A stretch of 64,000 nt of DNA from Eledone cirrhosa (GCA_964016885.1 OZ024743.1:182849742-182913741), one strand, 5' to 3'. Shown: positions 25,326 to 36,059, counted from the first letter of the stretch. The notes: generated from the sequence alone by a model not told the origin. Program-made: numbers and translations.

Positions 25326-26036
25326 TTAGGTAAGGCGGGTCTTCTCTATTACTGAGTACCGCCATAGGTCTCGGTCCAGTGACATTGTCTTGGAGAGGTG
25401 TAAGTGTGTGAGGTCGGAATTTATCAGCTCGTCCCAGGTTTTTCTGGGTCTGCCTACTCCGTGGCTACCGTCTATCTTTATTGCCCTGCACTTTGTTATA
25501 CAGCTATCGTCTTTCATGCGCATCACGTGACCATACCAACGTAGCCTTCTCTCGAGTAAACAACATCTGATCTCTCTTATTTCTAATTTTTTCCTTAGTT
25601 CGTTTATGCTTTGCCGTTCACGTATATTACTATTACACATCCAGCGGAGCATGCAAGCTTCGTTCCTCTCTAGTCTGCGTATATCCTCTGCACACAATGC
25701 CCAGGTCTCACTGCCATGCAACGTTGCTGTTCATATGCAGGCATCATACAACCTGCCTTTCATTTTTAGGGAGAACCCTTTAGTGGCTAATAGTGGTATA
25801 AGCTCTCTGAACTTTTTCCATCCAGTTCTGACTCTAGCTACTGTACTTTCAGAGCACCCTCCCCCACTGCTGATTTTGTCACCCAGGTAACGGAAGCTGT
25901 CCACTATTTCTATAGAACCCTCTGCGCAGTTGAAGGAGCTAGTATTCTGTGGGCACTTGCTGCTACTTATTGCACCAGAGCACCGGCCACATGTAAAATC
26001 TATGTTCTTAGTTAGCTTACCTGTGATCCCACACAT
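25326..26036 (-). pseudogene. LINE ORF2 C-terminal part, copy B
   Basis: This continues copy B after the frameshift. FTCGRC supplies the last C-x2-C pair of the PHD-like finger. Then come DSFRYLGDKISSGGGC, ARVRTGWKKFRELIPLLATK and YDACI, then an in-frame TGA at about 25731 where copy C has CGT/CGA (YDACIRTVMLHG), consistent with CpG decay. The frame resumes with HGSETWALCAEDIRRLERN, RRLRWYGHVMRMKDDS and GRPRKTWDELINSDLTHLHL, ending at 25326. Its role in the family is the C-terminal RNA/DNA-handling region; it is inactive here. Confidence 0.88.
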
Positions 26037-27166
26037 CTTTTATGCACCCATACTTTGCATTTGGGACACAAAATGGAGTTTCTACCTACGCCTTTCCTAC
26101 ACACTGAGCATGGCCACTTCCCAGAAGGGACCGCCGCCTTATTTTCTTTCTTACAAACTAGAACTTTAGTCTTAGCCAGGTTAATTTTAAGGCCTTTTGA
26201 TTCTAGGCCGTGCTTCCATGTTTGGAATTTCTTCTCTAGTTCGGCCATTGATTCAGCTATGAGTGTTAGGTCATCTGCGTATAGGAGTTCCCATGTTATA
26301 GCCTGAAGGGCAATAATAAATAGTAGGGGGCTAAGAACAGAGCCCTGATGGACACCAACTTTTACGCTAAACTCTTCACTATATACGTTGTTAATTCTAA
26401 CCTTGCTGACTGTTTCTTTATACATGGCTTGTATAGCTCTCACAAGCCATTCGTCAACACCTAGTTTTCTAAGAGCCCACCAGATAATGGAACGGGGGAC
26501 TCTGTCGAAGGCTTTCTCCAAGTCGACAAAAGCTAAGTATAGGGGTTTACTTTTAGCTAGGTACTTCTCCTGTAGTTGTCGTACAATGAAAAGAGCGTCT
26601 GTGGTACTTTTGCCTGACACAAACCCGAACTGCATTTCATCTAGATCAATTCTCTCTCTGATTAGTTGCGCTATTACTTTTTCCGTGACCTTCATGACCT
26701 GGTCGATTAATTTAATGCCTCTATAGTTACTCCTATCTAGGGCATCTCCTTTACCCTTATAACAGTTAACGATGATGCTGCTACGCCAGTCCTTCGGAAC
26801 AACCCCATTCTGTACGACTTGGTTAACTATCCGGGTGACCATGGTGTGTCCCACCGTTCCAGATGCCTTCAGCATCTCAGCAACTATTTCCGAAGGCCCA
26901 GCCGCCTTACCCGTCTTCATATCTTTGATTGCCTTACTTATTATACTACCCTCGACTAACACTGCTGGTCCCTCTATTGGGTCGATGTGGGGGAGACTGT
27001 CTTTCTCCCATTTATTCTCCTCATTTAGTAGCCTTTCGTAGTGACACTTCCAAGCTACCTTCTTATCAGCGTTGGTGATGGCAAGTACGCCATCATCATT
27101 AAGTACACACTTCTCCCCGACAATATCACGGTTTTCCTTGACACATTGCCTAGCAATCCTGAACAC
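26012..27166 (-). pseudogene. LINE reverse transcriptase, copy B, 384-codon open frame
   Basis: RT motifs in order (approximate residues): GKAAGPSEIVAEMLKASG (86-103), YRGIKLIDQVMKVTEKVI (147-164), QFGFVSGKSTTDALFIV (177-193), AFVDLEKAFDRVPRSI (210-225), VGVHQGSVLSPLLF (270-283) and catalytic YADD (295-298). It then has a finger with C-x2-C-x10-C-x2-C-x2-W-x-H-x2-C near the end, the C-x2-C-x2-W-x-H-x2-C spacing of PHD fingers. The frame breaks just after this (a +/-1 shift at about 26025). Relative to copy A, eight residues before the WELL-YADD block are missing in frame. Compared with a full LINE ORF2, the endonuclease is absent. Confidence 0.9.
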
Positions 27167-27184
27167 CTCATATATATATATATA

Positions 27185-27300
27185 TATTGTTATACTTTGC
27201 GAGGGTCATTGCTGCCAACAAAAACATGCACACGCCTGTTGGTTTTCACTTCAATTTATTATAAACTTCCAGTTGGTTAGTTTAATAACTGGATGGCTGT
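27185..27300 (-). repeat. unclassified interspersed repeat, copy 2
   Basis: On the minus strand, AATAAATTGAAGTGAAAACC and GCAAAGTATAACAATATAT match 6809-6912. Here it directly follows a mariner-like coding remnant (27345-27482), so the repeat may be the 3' part of that element. Confidence 0.7.
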
Positions 27301-27344
27301 TTATTTGTTGATTGTCAAAGCTCTTTCGTCACACATTCTGTGAC

Positions 27345-27482
27345 CTCCTCAGTGACTACCTTTCACCATCATTGCTTGCTCCCACCACTTCCACATTTTG
27401 ATCATTTGTTGATGAAATTGGCTTTCCAGAATGAAGTTCATCTTCAACACTTTCATAGCCTTTTTTGAAAGCTTTGTGCCAA
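27345..27482 (-). pseudogene. remnant of a mariner-like transposase N-terminal region
   Basis: The minus strand from about 27478 reads HKAFKKGYESVEDELHSGKP, then STNDQNVEVV. The pattern 'F..G..S.ED..RSGRPS.....N' is the linker between the two HTH motifs of mariner transposases and of the related GVQW-type domains. A stop follows within 40 residues and no catalytic region is found, so this is a fragment. Confidence 0.65.
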
Positions 27483-27491
27483 TAAAAAACC

Positions 27492-28022
27492 TTACCAAAG
27501 ATCTCGGTCCAGTGACGTTGTCTTAGAGAGGTGTAAGTGTGTAAGGTCGGAATTTATCAAATCGTCCCAGGTTTTTCTGGGTCTGCCTACTCCGTGGCTT
27601 CCATCAATTTTGATCGTCCTGCATTTTTTTATACAGCTGTCGTCTTTCATGCGCATCACGTGACCATACCAACGTAGTCTTCTCTCAAGTAAACAGCATC
27701 TGATCCCTCTTATTCCTAATTTCTCACTTAGTTCATTTATGCTTTGCCATTCACGTATATTACTATTACACATCCAATGGAGCATGCAAGCTTCGTTCCT
27801 CTCCAGTCTGCGTAGATCCTCTGCACACAATGCCCAAGTCTCACTGCCATGTAACATTACTGTTCGTATGCAGGCATCATACAACCTGCTTTTATTTTTA
27901 GAGAGAAACCTTTAGCAGCCAATAGTGGTATAAGCCCTCTGAACTTTTTCCATCCCGTTCTGACTCTAGCTACTGTTCTTTCAGAGCACCCTCCACCACT
28001 GCTGATTTCGTCACCCAGGTAA
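27492..28022 (-). mobile_element. LINE with PHD-like finger, copy C (C-terminal part only)
   Basis: On the minus strand from 28022: RYLGDEISSGGGC, ARVRTGWKKFRGLIPLLAAK, a frameshift near 27890, then YDACIRTVMLHGSETWALC ... RRLRWYGHVMRMKDDS and GRPRKTWDDLINSDLTHLHL. It is cut sharply at 27492 by the mariner-related segment and has no 3' UTR. It is very close to copy B, which suggests either recent copies or a local duplication. Confidence 0.85.
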
Positions 28023-28059
28023 CGGTATATATATTTATATATATGTGTATATATGTGCG

Positions 28060-28312
28060 TATGTACCTCCCCAGCCCCCAGTCCACACTGTAAAGTGGAC
28101 ATGTATGCATCATGAAAAAAAGCACCCAATACACACTGTAAATGTGGTTGGAATTAGGAAGGGCCTCCAGCTGTAGAAACAAAGCAAAAATTGGTCCAGT
28201 GTGAGCAAGACATGGTCACCTGATCTGGCTTATTTCACAGTGGCATAACTTGTCTAACCCATGCTACTGTGGAAAAATGGACGTTAAATGGTGATGAGGA
28301 TGATGATGAGAT
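28060..28312 (+). mobile_element. LINE 3' tail fragment
   Basis: CCCAGTCCACACTGTAAAGT, GGAAGGGCCTCCAGCTGTAG, CCCATGCTACTGTGG and GGTGATGAGGATGATGATGA reproduce the PHD-LINE family 3' UTR and (GATGAT)n end. Confidence 0.8.
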
Positions 28313-28501
28313 ATATCTAAATATCTCTATATATTAGAGATGTCTAAAAGAGATGGCACTAATATCTAAAAAAGGCCTCTTTGGTGAGTTGATTAAGCCT
28401 GTCGTGAGGCTTGCAATGCTGAACCTTGCTTTCTTCATTTAGCAAGGAGAATGGCTTTATAATGCTTGTTGCATATATATATATATGTATATATGTGCTT
28501 A

Positions 28502-28831
28502 ACTTACACTCAGTAGGCACCTCTTAATCCAATATACACCCTACACCCCACACACTCTACACCCCTCCCAATTCTACTCACACCACCCTTACTCTGTAAA
28601 GTTATGTTGGTACCACAAAACATCCAGCCCACACTGTGAAGTGGTCATGTAAGAGACATGGCAAAAAGCACCCAGCACATTGGCATTAGGAAGGGCATCT
28701 AACTGTAGAAAACCAGCCAGAATCAGTCCTATATGAGCGAGACATGGTCACCTGACTTAACTTGCCTCAAATGGGACAAACCCATCTAACACACGCTAGC
28801 ATGGAAGATAGGTGTTAAACGATGATGATGA

Positions 28832-28836
<5 letters not shown>
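28502..28836 (+). mobile_element. LINE 3' tail fragment
   Basis: CAGTAGGCACCTCTTAATCC (compare 3897), CCAGCCCACACTGTGAAGTG, GGAAGGGCATCTAACTGTAG, CACGCTAGCATGG and (GATGAT)n, ending in (TA)n to 28873. Same family as 3742-4222. Confidence 0.82.
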
Positions 28837-28873
<37 letters not shown>

Positions 28874-28877
<4 letters not shown>

Positions 28878-29354
28878 TGAATAGGAGTGGGCATATTACT
28901 GATTCAATACCAAATGTGATACTATAAAGCTCAATGTAAATACAGAGCATAATAATTTAAATTTAAGTGAAAAACAAAGCTAATATTTCTAATCATTTTA
29001 ACTTCTACATTCATTTGCATAACAAACTGTGTAATTTCCATATTAATTAATTAGTCTACCAAATCAATAAAGCAGTTGCAATCACTTAATATTAAATTAT
29101 CCTCAAGAAATCAATATAAAATTTGGAGAATGCATGTTCCGAAGAAAAATATACAAATCCGTTGTCAATGACATATAGATACTAAAAAGTCTTTTTTTTT
29201 AAACACACATATACAAGGCAGTTTTTTAGATTGGTGAAGGAGACCGATATTTTTTAAGCAACATGTAATTAGATCAAAGCAGTAAACATTCTAATGCAAG
29301 GCAATAAAACCTCCAAGCTGTAGCATAGTTTAAACTAGAACTTAGGAAACTTAC
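28874..29354. other. RyR intron, AT-rich, unassigned
   Basis: No exon, SINE or LINE part is recognised between the (TA)n run and the donor at 29354. Confidence 0.5.
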
Positions 29355-29717
29355 CTTCTTTTTGACGAATTTATCCCAGTAGCTTTGTGGAAAGGAACCT
29401 GTACTCAAGACAAGTTTATCCCATTGAGCTTTAATGTCATCTTCATCAGGTTGTTCAGCAATATACAAGCCTTCAAATTCTAGTTTGCGAGCAATTTCTT
29501 TCTCTCGTTTGAAGATTACTAAAGGCACTTCGAGGCAATAATAAGCCATCAACATTGAGGAGGCTATTGAATGTAATATTGCTAACACTTCTAAAACTGG
29601 TAACAAATAGTCCACATCTTCTTCCATGATCACAACCTCTTCAGCATGATCATCATCAGATGTTCCATTACTTCCAGTGTTATCCTCTTCTACCATAGCC
29701 TGAGTTACCTTGTTCAC
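29355..29717 (-). CDS. RyR: ryanodine receptor exon (S2 helix and S2-S3 linker)
   Basis: Acceptor ATTGTTAG, 121 codons in phase 0 at both ends, donor GTAAGT. The peptide starts [12 protein letters not shown]. It has an acidic divergent stretch ([17 protein letters not shown]), then the S2 hydrophobic segment ([20 protein letters not shown], about residues 38-57). It ends with the RyR hallmark block [38 protein letters not shown] and YWDKFVKKK. This block is near-identical across animal RyRs and is absent from IP3 receptors, so the assignment is firm. It is joined to 31967-32053 upstream and 24388-24509 downstream. Confidence 0.97.
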
Positions 29718-31184
29718 CTAACAATAGAATAGATTCATAGTTTAAGATTTCACAAATATGTACCCTATATAAATTAGAATTAAAATTATAATTCTTTTAC
29801 CATCTTAAGTTTAGTTAATATAGTGTTTAAGATAATTAATTCTGAAATATTTGTCAAAAACAAAAATAATTAAAGAATACAGATTTAGACTTTATTATAA
29901 AAATATAAAATTCAAATTCAAAAATACACAATATATAAATAATTATAATAAATGATTTGAGTGTTCATGACATCTTTTTAGCTTTAAGAAAATACTAGTT
30001 AGTAGTCAATATCAAGTTTTTTTTTAGAATGAGAGTGATATTATAAATTCTTTTTGGATAATAGGAGAACAGTAGATTGCTTTTCTCTGGAAAAGGTAAT
30101 TAATTTGTTGTTTAATTTAGAAAATTTACAATTTCTCAAATATATTTTTTAAAGAATGATCTTGAAAATTTATTATATCAATATAAATGATGTACATGAA
30201 ATTACATAATAGCATAATAGCAAAGTTCACATTTCCCCCAAACAAATATGCTGACAATATAGATAGCTTGAAATAACAAACACAAATACCATAGCTGTCA
30301 CAATTCAACACATACATATGTCTCTATTACTTGATTATATAAATATTTCACATAAAAATATAGAATCGAAACAAAAGAAAATATTAAGTTAACATTAAAT
30401 ATGTCAATTGGTCACACACCACAAGGGGTGCTGGAGCCTCTCTCTAATACTTTTTGAGGCAAGCCAACACCCTGGCAGCATTACCACAGGCAATTGTATA
30501 TCATAACAGCTAAAGGATATTTTTGTCAATATTCTTATTGTTCTTGATATAACATGCTTATACTGTTTCTGTCTACTTAACTGTATTAAATATAAAATTA
30601 TTAGATATATATTTTTTAATACAGATTTTATAACTATAAAATTTCATCTAGTGTCTGAGAATTGAAAGTGATTTCTATTTTCCAGTTACTGGAACTGAAA
30701 AGAAAACAATGTGTTATATATTAACTAAAGATTTAGTACCTTAGAGCTCTAAGCTTCATTACCTCTTAGTCAAAACTTAAAAATAAATAAAATCTTTAAG
30801 CAGGCTTCTATTTTTTCCCAGATATGATATTAGTTTCCCACAAACAACAAATTATCAATTCTATCAACTAATAGGTAATTTGAAATTAATAATCCATCAG
30901 CTTGCTTGAAGAAGTATATAAAATATTGAAATATAAAAGAATACCAATTAATTCTGTAATGAAATATGCTGCTTAAATTTCAATTAATTGTGAGATAAAA
31001 ATTGGGGATACATTTCGTAAAATAACTAACTTTTCCCTCCATTTATTTGTATACTAAATGATGTTTATGACAATTTAACAAAAATATTCTTAGATAAGGT
31101 AATAATAGAAAGTATTAATTTACATAATGTCATAGAACAAAGGGCAGTGTCAAATACTCCTCAAAAAGATTTTGTTGATAGGAG
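29718..31184. other. RyR intron, AT-rich, mostly unassigned
   Basis: No exon is recognised. A short repeat at 30420-30490 (CCTCTCTCTAATACTTTTTG, AGGCAAGCCAACACCCTGGC) resembles 57607-57665 (CCTCTCTAATAATGTTTAAG, GCAAGCAGCC) and is probably a worn interspersed element. Confidence 0.45.
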
Positions 31185-31485
31185 TACTGCTTTTCAATGC
31201 AGAGGAAAGGAAGACAAACAAATACCAGGGATTGTCCAGCCGCTTCCTCTTTGCACCAATCACCGTCAAGACCCCACACTGCCATGCTCCTCTGCAAGAT
31301 TAGAACATCAGCGGCCCATCTGAGGAAGGAGCCCCATGAGGTGGGGTGGCTGGCCATTGTCTGCGGTCTTGTCCACAGAGTGCAGCCCCATTACTGCCGC
31401 ACCCTAGGCCCAGAGCTCATCACCCCCTCCTCACTCTTCTGTGACACTAGAGCCCTTGCCTTTCCCTTCCTTTCCCTTTTTTAAA
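31185..31485 (-). mobile_element. 3' region of second-family LINE in a RyR intron
   Basis: This is a GC-rich island in an AT-rich intron. The minus strand carries CCACCCCACCTCATGGGGCT and CCTTCCTCAGATG, matching 200-245 (CCACCCCAGCTCATGGGGCT). No coding block is legible. The plus-strand 95-codon frame over it is fortuitous. Confidence 0.65.
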
Positions 31486-31966
31486 AATATTTTCTTATTT
31501 TACATTCTATTTCTGTTACAGGAAGCTCCTCCGCCATAATTGAAGTATATTTTTTAGATATTGTTATCAAATGTCAAAACAATTTCAGTTGACATTTCAT
31601 CAATTTTAATATTTCTACTTTGATCTGATTGCATATATAGGTTTAATACATTTTCTCATTAGAATTAAACACTAATATTGAACTCTTACTTAACAATATA
31701 ATACAATATAATAGAAAACATTATGACTTGATCTTCATTCAAGACAATTCATAGTTCAGCAGGGCTTTTTAACCATAAATATATCCATACATTATATTAA
31801 AGCTGTAGATGGAATATTACTGTTTAGGGGGGCTTCTAATTATATTCATTTAAGGGAAATTTTGATAAATAAACATTGATAATAATCTCAGACTTTGAGA
31901 TAATTAATTGAAAATATATTAATTAGTGGAACAACTGACTAAAAGCAATGGTGTTTAAGTTCATAC
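31486..31966. other. RyR intron, AT-rich, unassigned
   Basis: Nothing recognisable between the LINE remnant and the donor of exon 31967-32053. Confidence 0.5.
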
Positions 31967-32053
31967 CTTGTAAAAGAGTAATATAAAGTTGATGAAGAAA
32001 GCAAGAGCCAAGGCCACATATTTGAAATTATAAAAGTTTCTTGCAAAATAACT
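31967..32053 (-). CDS. RyR: ryanodine receptor exon (S1 transmembrane helix)
   Basis: Acceptor ATCTTTGCAG, 29 codons in phase 0, donor GTATGA. The peptide SYFARNFYNFKYVALALAFF continues INFILLFYK. The block (L/F)ARNFY...LAL..AF.INFILLFYK is the first pore-domain transmembrane segment of RyRs. The splice to 33596-33722 upstream and to 29355-29717 downstream keeps the frame (phase 0 at both ends). Confidence 0.96.
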
Positions 32054-32237
32054 CTGCAAAGATAAAAGGAACAGATTATTAATGGTAGGTATATTTGATT
32101 TATATCTTTTCAGTGAATTTCAAAAACTCTATCAAGAATTAAAGCAAATTAAAATCTTCCATATCTTTAAATAATCAAATTATTATGATGTTTCAATAAA
32201 TATATCTATGTTGTGTGTATAATGTTTACTTCAAGAG

Positions 32238-32440
32238 CTCAGGATTAGTCAAGTAATTAAGAAGTACATTTTACAATCATGAGATTCATAGTTCAAACCT
32301 AATATGTGGCATTTTAGGCTAATGTATTTTATTATAGTCTTGGGTAGACTCAAACCTTGTGAGTAAAACTGGGTTGTCATAAACTCTGTGGAAGCCTGTC
32401 AAATTGCATCTGTAATTCAATGATAGATGATCAATTTACT
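32238..32440 (+). mobile_element. degenerate tRNA-like SINE
   Basis: AGTAATTAAGAAGTACATTT, ACAATCATGAGATTCATAG and TTCAAACCTAA (worn B box) are in tRNA-head order, followed by a SINE-like body (GGGTAGACTCAAACC, CTGTGGAAGCCTGTCAAATT). It is heavily diverged. Confidence 0.45.
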
Positions 32441-32707
32441 TAATATATTTAGTTTAAACATTCAAAATTCTGCCAAATTCTCCTGATGCATGGAGCTCTT
32501 ATAAACTCTTATCACATTAGTTTTGTAAGTTCATTTGAGTTTCATAGATAGTCTATTTTTACATTGTACTTAATGCCAGCACTTTGCACTATTAATAGCA
32601 TTAGGTTTGATCTCAATGTGTAACACCATGGCCAACTGTTTTCTACAATAGTCTTGTACTGACCAATAATTGGAAGTATAGTTTGGCAAATCGAAACTAT
32701 GCAGAAC

Positions 32708-32762
32708 CTCATCTCTCACTCTCTCTCTCTCTCTCTCTCTCCCACACACACACACACACAAA
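32708..32762 (+). repeat. (TC)n(CA)n microsatellite
   Basis: A run of TC dinucleotides changes directly into a CA run. Confidence 0.9.
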
Positions 32763-32774
32763 CATATATGTAAA

Positions 32775-33345
32775 TGCTTCTCTTCCTCTGCATCATCATT
32801 TTCCATTGCCTCTGTTCATTTCTTCCTTGGTTTTTCACTTTCACAACTAACTTCCATTTTGAAATTCTGGCACCTCTTCACCCAACAATTATCATCCATA
32901 TGTATCACTTGTCCAAATCAATGCAATCTTTTCTCTTCCATACATCAAATTCCTCTTATGCACAGTTTTTCTCTCATCTATCTTTCATTGTTCATGCACG
33001 CTAATGTTACATATCCAGTGAATCATGCTTGCCTCATTTTTTTCTTAATCTTCTTCCATCCTCTGGATTCAATTAAATGCTAATATCTCACTACCATGCA
33101 GATATCACACAATCTACACTTCATTACCAGCAGAGGTGGAAGCTCTCTGAATTGTTTACCCTTTGATGTTATATTTGTATCAAAATTATCATCATCATCA
33201 CCGTTTAATGTCTATTTTCCATGCTTGCATAGGTTAGACAACTGTTACATGTTGAGGCCAGTCTGATGACTAGGTCTTGTTCATACGTTTTGGCTTAGCT
33301 TTTATGGTTTGATGCCCTTCCTAATGCTAACCACTTTACAGCATG
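32775..33345 (-). mobile_element. degenerate LINE C-terminus plus 3' tail, in a RyR intron
   Basis: The plus-strand complement holds worn versions of the PHD-LINE C-terminal region (CATATGTATCACTTGTCCAA, CAATGCAATCTTTTCTCTTC, CTCACTACCATGCAG, CCAGCAGAGGTGGAAGCTCT) in the order seen at 25550-25800. The 3' tail follows from 33189 (ATCATCATCATCACCGTTTA, CCATGCTTGCATAGG, GATGCCCTTCCTAATGCTAA). The two parts are adjacent but the junction is irregular, so they may be two insertions. Confidence 0.6.
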
Positions 33346-33454
33346 GAAAGTATATGTATGTATATGTGTACATTTGTATATATACATGTGTGTATGTTTA
33401 TGTTGATGCTAGTATAAAAACTGTTGTTCTTAACGTTATCTCCTTTTATTTCTC

Positions 33455-33535
33455 ATAGTTTTGTAGTTTGATAAAATAAGTACCAGACTAAAATAATTGC
33501 TGAGGTCAATATGGTCAACTAAAACCCTTGAAGGT
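33455..33535 (+). mobile_element. SINE 3' fragment
   Basis: TTTGATAAAATAAGTACCAG and GCTGAGGTCAATATGGTCAA match the 3' body of the tRNA-derived SINEs at 1163-1771. Confidence 0.55.
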
Positions 33536-33595
33536 GATAAAACAACAGAAATAAAAAAAAAATCATCCCAATATCATAATTTTTATGATGATTAC

Positions 33596-33722
33596 CAGGA
33601 TATATTTTCCATAATCAAAAGCTTTAGTTTCGTAAGGTACTTCTTCTTCTCCTGTGATAACACCCTCTTCACCCTCAAGCTCTTCTCCCTTGCCACTATC
33701 GACAGTTGCAGTGCCATTAGTT
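33596..33722 (-). CDS. RyR: ryanodine receptor linker exon (acidic)
   Basis: Acceptor TTTTTCTAG, 1 base plus 42 codons, donor GTAATC. The peptide TNGTATVDSGKGEELEGEEG continues VITGEEEVPYETKAFDYGKYIL. It is the acidic, divergent cytoplasmic stretch just before S1. The start needs two bases from the previous exon, and 33849-33919 supplies exactly two (AT). The end is phase 0 and joins 31967-32053 (GKYIL to SYFARNFY). Low-complexity composition makes identification depend on phase and position. Confidence 0.85.
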
Positions 33723-33848
33723 CTAGAAAAATAAACAACAGAATTTAAGATTAATACCATGTATAAAAAACCACAATTTATGTTGTCAATAAACACATCA
33801 GTTTATTTTTAAAAAATCCTGAGATATAAATGTAGTAAGAAAACATAC

Positions 33849-33919
33849 ATTTCATGTGTAGTTGCTCCAGTTGTAGTTGTAGTTTCTTGGTCAGCTTCAC
33901 CCATCAACAATTTTTCTTC
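33849..33919 (-). CDS. RyR: ryanodine receptor linker exon (Thr-rich)
   Basis: Acceptor CATTATAG, 23 codons plus two bases, donor GTATGT. The peptide is EEKLLMGEADQETTTTTGAT, then THE. Only phase 0 is open; the other two frames hit stops, and phase 0 fits the phase-0 end of 35186-35306. The intron to 33596-33722 is only 126 bp. It belongs to the fast-evolving linker before the S1 helix. Confidence 0.82.
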
Positions 33920-34041
33920 CTATAATGAAAGAAAACAGAAAAAGGTAATATTTATTTCATAACGTCAATATATCCATTGATATTCAATCCTATATTATAT
34001 TTATGGGCTTACATCAGCTTCTCCAGCCAATTATGATGTTC

Positions 34042-35185
34042 TGTAAATAAAAAAACAAAAACAAGCAATTTCCATAGCTTTGTATGATGATGGTTTTATT
34101 TTTCATTCATCTAGGTCCACAAGACATAAAAATATTTCCAATTTGACATACCTTCAAAAAGGTTTGCTTACCTGTACTCAATAGAAACAAGATTTATGTA
34201 AATCCATATGATTAAGAAGTATTTTATTAGAATGAAAGCCCAGGTAGACAAGTTTAAAGACATTTAGCATTCCTTTATAACTAGAAGAAAAAGGATTATG
34301 AACTGTGATAAATGAAATAGAAATCAAAACACACAAGAAAGATGCCTATGTATGTTAGCAAATGGTCAAATAACCTTTTACTCAACAGCCCCTCAGAGTA
34401 GAAAGAAACTGAACCCAAAGATACAATAAAGAGAAGCTAAGATTCATCGAACTTAGAAATTGCCTCTCCGCATACACATAAACACAAGGAAGAGCACTGT
34501 CATATGATTTGATCATGTAATAGTGAATTACTTTATAACCTATATTATAGTCACAATGTTATTCATGTTATTGATGCCCAAATTCTTATATAGTAATCTA
34601 AGAATGTTAATGTTCTCACTTTGCTTTGCAAATTATAAACAAACCCAATGAAACAGTAAATTCAGATATTTGAAATACTCTTTAAGTAACATATATGTAA
34701 ACATGAGTAGGGTAGCATATTTGTTTGATTTCAATATATTTACACATGAGTGACCATATACAAGGCATCATATATATGTAAAGCTTGGTCAATGTTTCAA
34801 CAAAAGAAAGTGAAATAGATATTTAGCATCCATGCATATAATCTTAATTGTCACTAAAGAAAAACAAACACCATAGATGATTACTTCAAGATGTTATATT
34901 TGATATAGTTAAGTGTGGCCTAACATAATGTAGTAAGCTATCAATTTTTTAAAGTGATTACAATTGTGGAAGAAAAACCATTAACTTTAATGATTACATC
35001 TTGTTAAGAAAGACAAAAGGAGACAACTTCAAAATCAAAATTAATTGAAAAAGAGGCCTGCAGTGGGAAGAGAGCCTGGTTTTTGGTAAGAACAGTAACC
35101 CCAAGGAACCTTGACTGGCATTACACCTTAAAATAATTTTGAGTTACTTTCTACAATTATATGTTTCAGTTACTAATATACTTAC
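34042..35185. other. RyR intron, AT-rich, unassigned
   Basis: No exon or repeat is recognised between the pseudo-exon-like segment at 34014-34041 and the donor at 35185. Confidence 0.5.
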
Positions 35186-35306
35186 CAGAAACATATCAGA
35201 TGAAATTTCAGCAGTAGCTGCAGGTGTTTCCTTTGTTGGTACACTACCATTTACTGTTGTAACATCAACTTCTGGTGGTGTCTGTCCCTCTGTCACACTG
35301 ATAGAT
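35186..35306 (-). CDS. RyR: ryanodine receptor linker exon
   Basis: Acceptor TTTGCTTAG, 1 base plus 40 codons, donor GTAAGT. The peptide SISVTEGQTPPEVDVTTVNG continues SVPTKETPAATAEISSDMFL. The start needs two bases and 36513-36577 ends with two (GA). The end is phase 0 into 33849-33919. Thr/Pro/Glu-rich and probably unstructured. There is no conserved domain; the assignment rests on strand, splice signals and phase. Confidence 0.82.
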
Positions 35307-35457
35307 CTAAGCAAATATATAAAAAACACATGAGTATCTACTTTAAAAAAAGCCACACAATTTCTAGGTAGGACAACAGAAAATTATGACATTTATGTAT
35401 TTTCCAAAGATATCACTTTTTTTTAAACATATGCACAAGGCATCACATTTTTAGGGT

Positions 35458-35612
35458 AGATGTTGTCAATTATATTGACCTTGGTACTTCACTGGTACTT
35501 TATTGATCCAGGAAAAATAAAAGTCAAAATTAAGCTCAGTGGGATATGAACTTAGAACATAGAAGTACTGTGATGCCTTTGGTCCAGCACTCTATTGTTT
35601 CTGGCAATTTAC
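35458..35612 (-). mobile_element. degenerate tRNA-derived SINE in a RyR intron
   Basis: CACTGGTACTTTATTGATCC, AAAAGTCAAAATTAAGCTCA and TGGGATATGAACTTAGAAC are worn equivalents of the blocks in 481-671. Confidence 0.65.
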
Positions 35613-35794
35613 TGTAGTCCTGTATCCCAAAGATATTAACAGCAAAAGTAAAATAATGTCTCCTTTGTATCAAAATTAGATTCAAAATTTGATTTTTGAA
35701 GAACCAACATCTCCACCATAATGCCCATATATTGTTACTTCCAAAATGTTTGCATGGTGAATTGGGAGTCATTAGGGCATTGGATTAAATATTA

Positions 35795-36005
35795 TAGTAT
35801 TTGCTGCAGCTTACTATACTCTGAGCTCAAATCCTGAGGTCAACTTTGCCTTTCAGACTTCAGGGTCAATAAAGAAAATATCAGGCCAGAGGCAGTGGAT
35901 TGGCAGAATTATTAAAGAGTCAGACAGGAAGCTTTGTGGTATCTGAACTAGTTCTGTGCATTCTGAGTTTAAACCTCCTTCTGCCAAGAGTTGTGACATG
36001 ATAGT
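35795..36005 (+). mobile_element. two partial tRNA-derived SINEs in tandem
   Basis: The first part has CTCTGAGCTCAAATCCTGAG, GTCAACTTTGCCTTTCAG and AGGGTCAATAAAGAAAATAT. From 35889 a second head, GGCAGTGGATTGGCAGAATT, begins and runs to TTTAAACCTCCTTCTGCC. The two read in the same direction. Confidence 0.7.
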
Positions 36006-36059
36006 ATCAGCAATGTAAAAGCCATCAGAAACATTATTTCTTTAATTCAATCTGGTGCA

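Larger units (their letters stand above)
24932..27170 (-). mobile_element. LINE with PHD-like finger, copy B (best-preserved)
   Basis: The minus strand runs from 27170 to the (GATGAT)n tail at 24932. The 3' UTR has AAGCGTGGAACATGGACGTT and GTTAGGAAGGGCATCCAACT. It is truncated 5' of the RT (no endonuclease). Both flanks are (TA)n, so a target-site duplication cannot be read. It lies in the RyR intron between exons 29355-29717 and 24388-24509, in the same transcriptional orientation as RyR. Confidence 0.9.

Noticed and set aside
24865..27200. Shared ATTGTTATACTT on both sides of LINE copy B as a target-site duplication
   Set aside because: The right-hand copy is part of the separate repeat at 27185-27300 (also found at 6809-6912), and TA runs make the junction ambiguous.
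34014..34041. Possible 28-bp RyR micro-exon (acceptor TTTATTTACAG, donor GTAAGC)
   Set aside because: Splice sites look good, but the only phase compatible with the next exon meets a TAA; probably a pseudo-exon.
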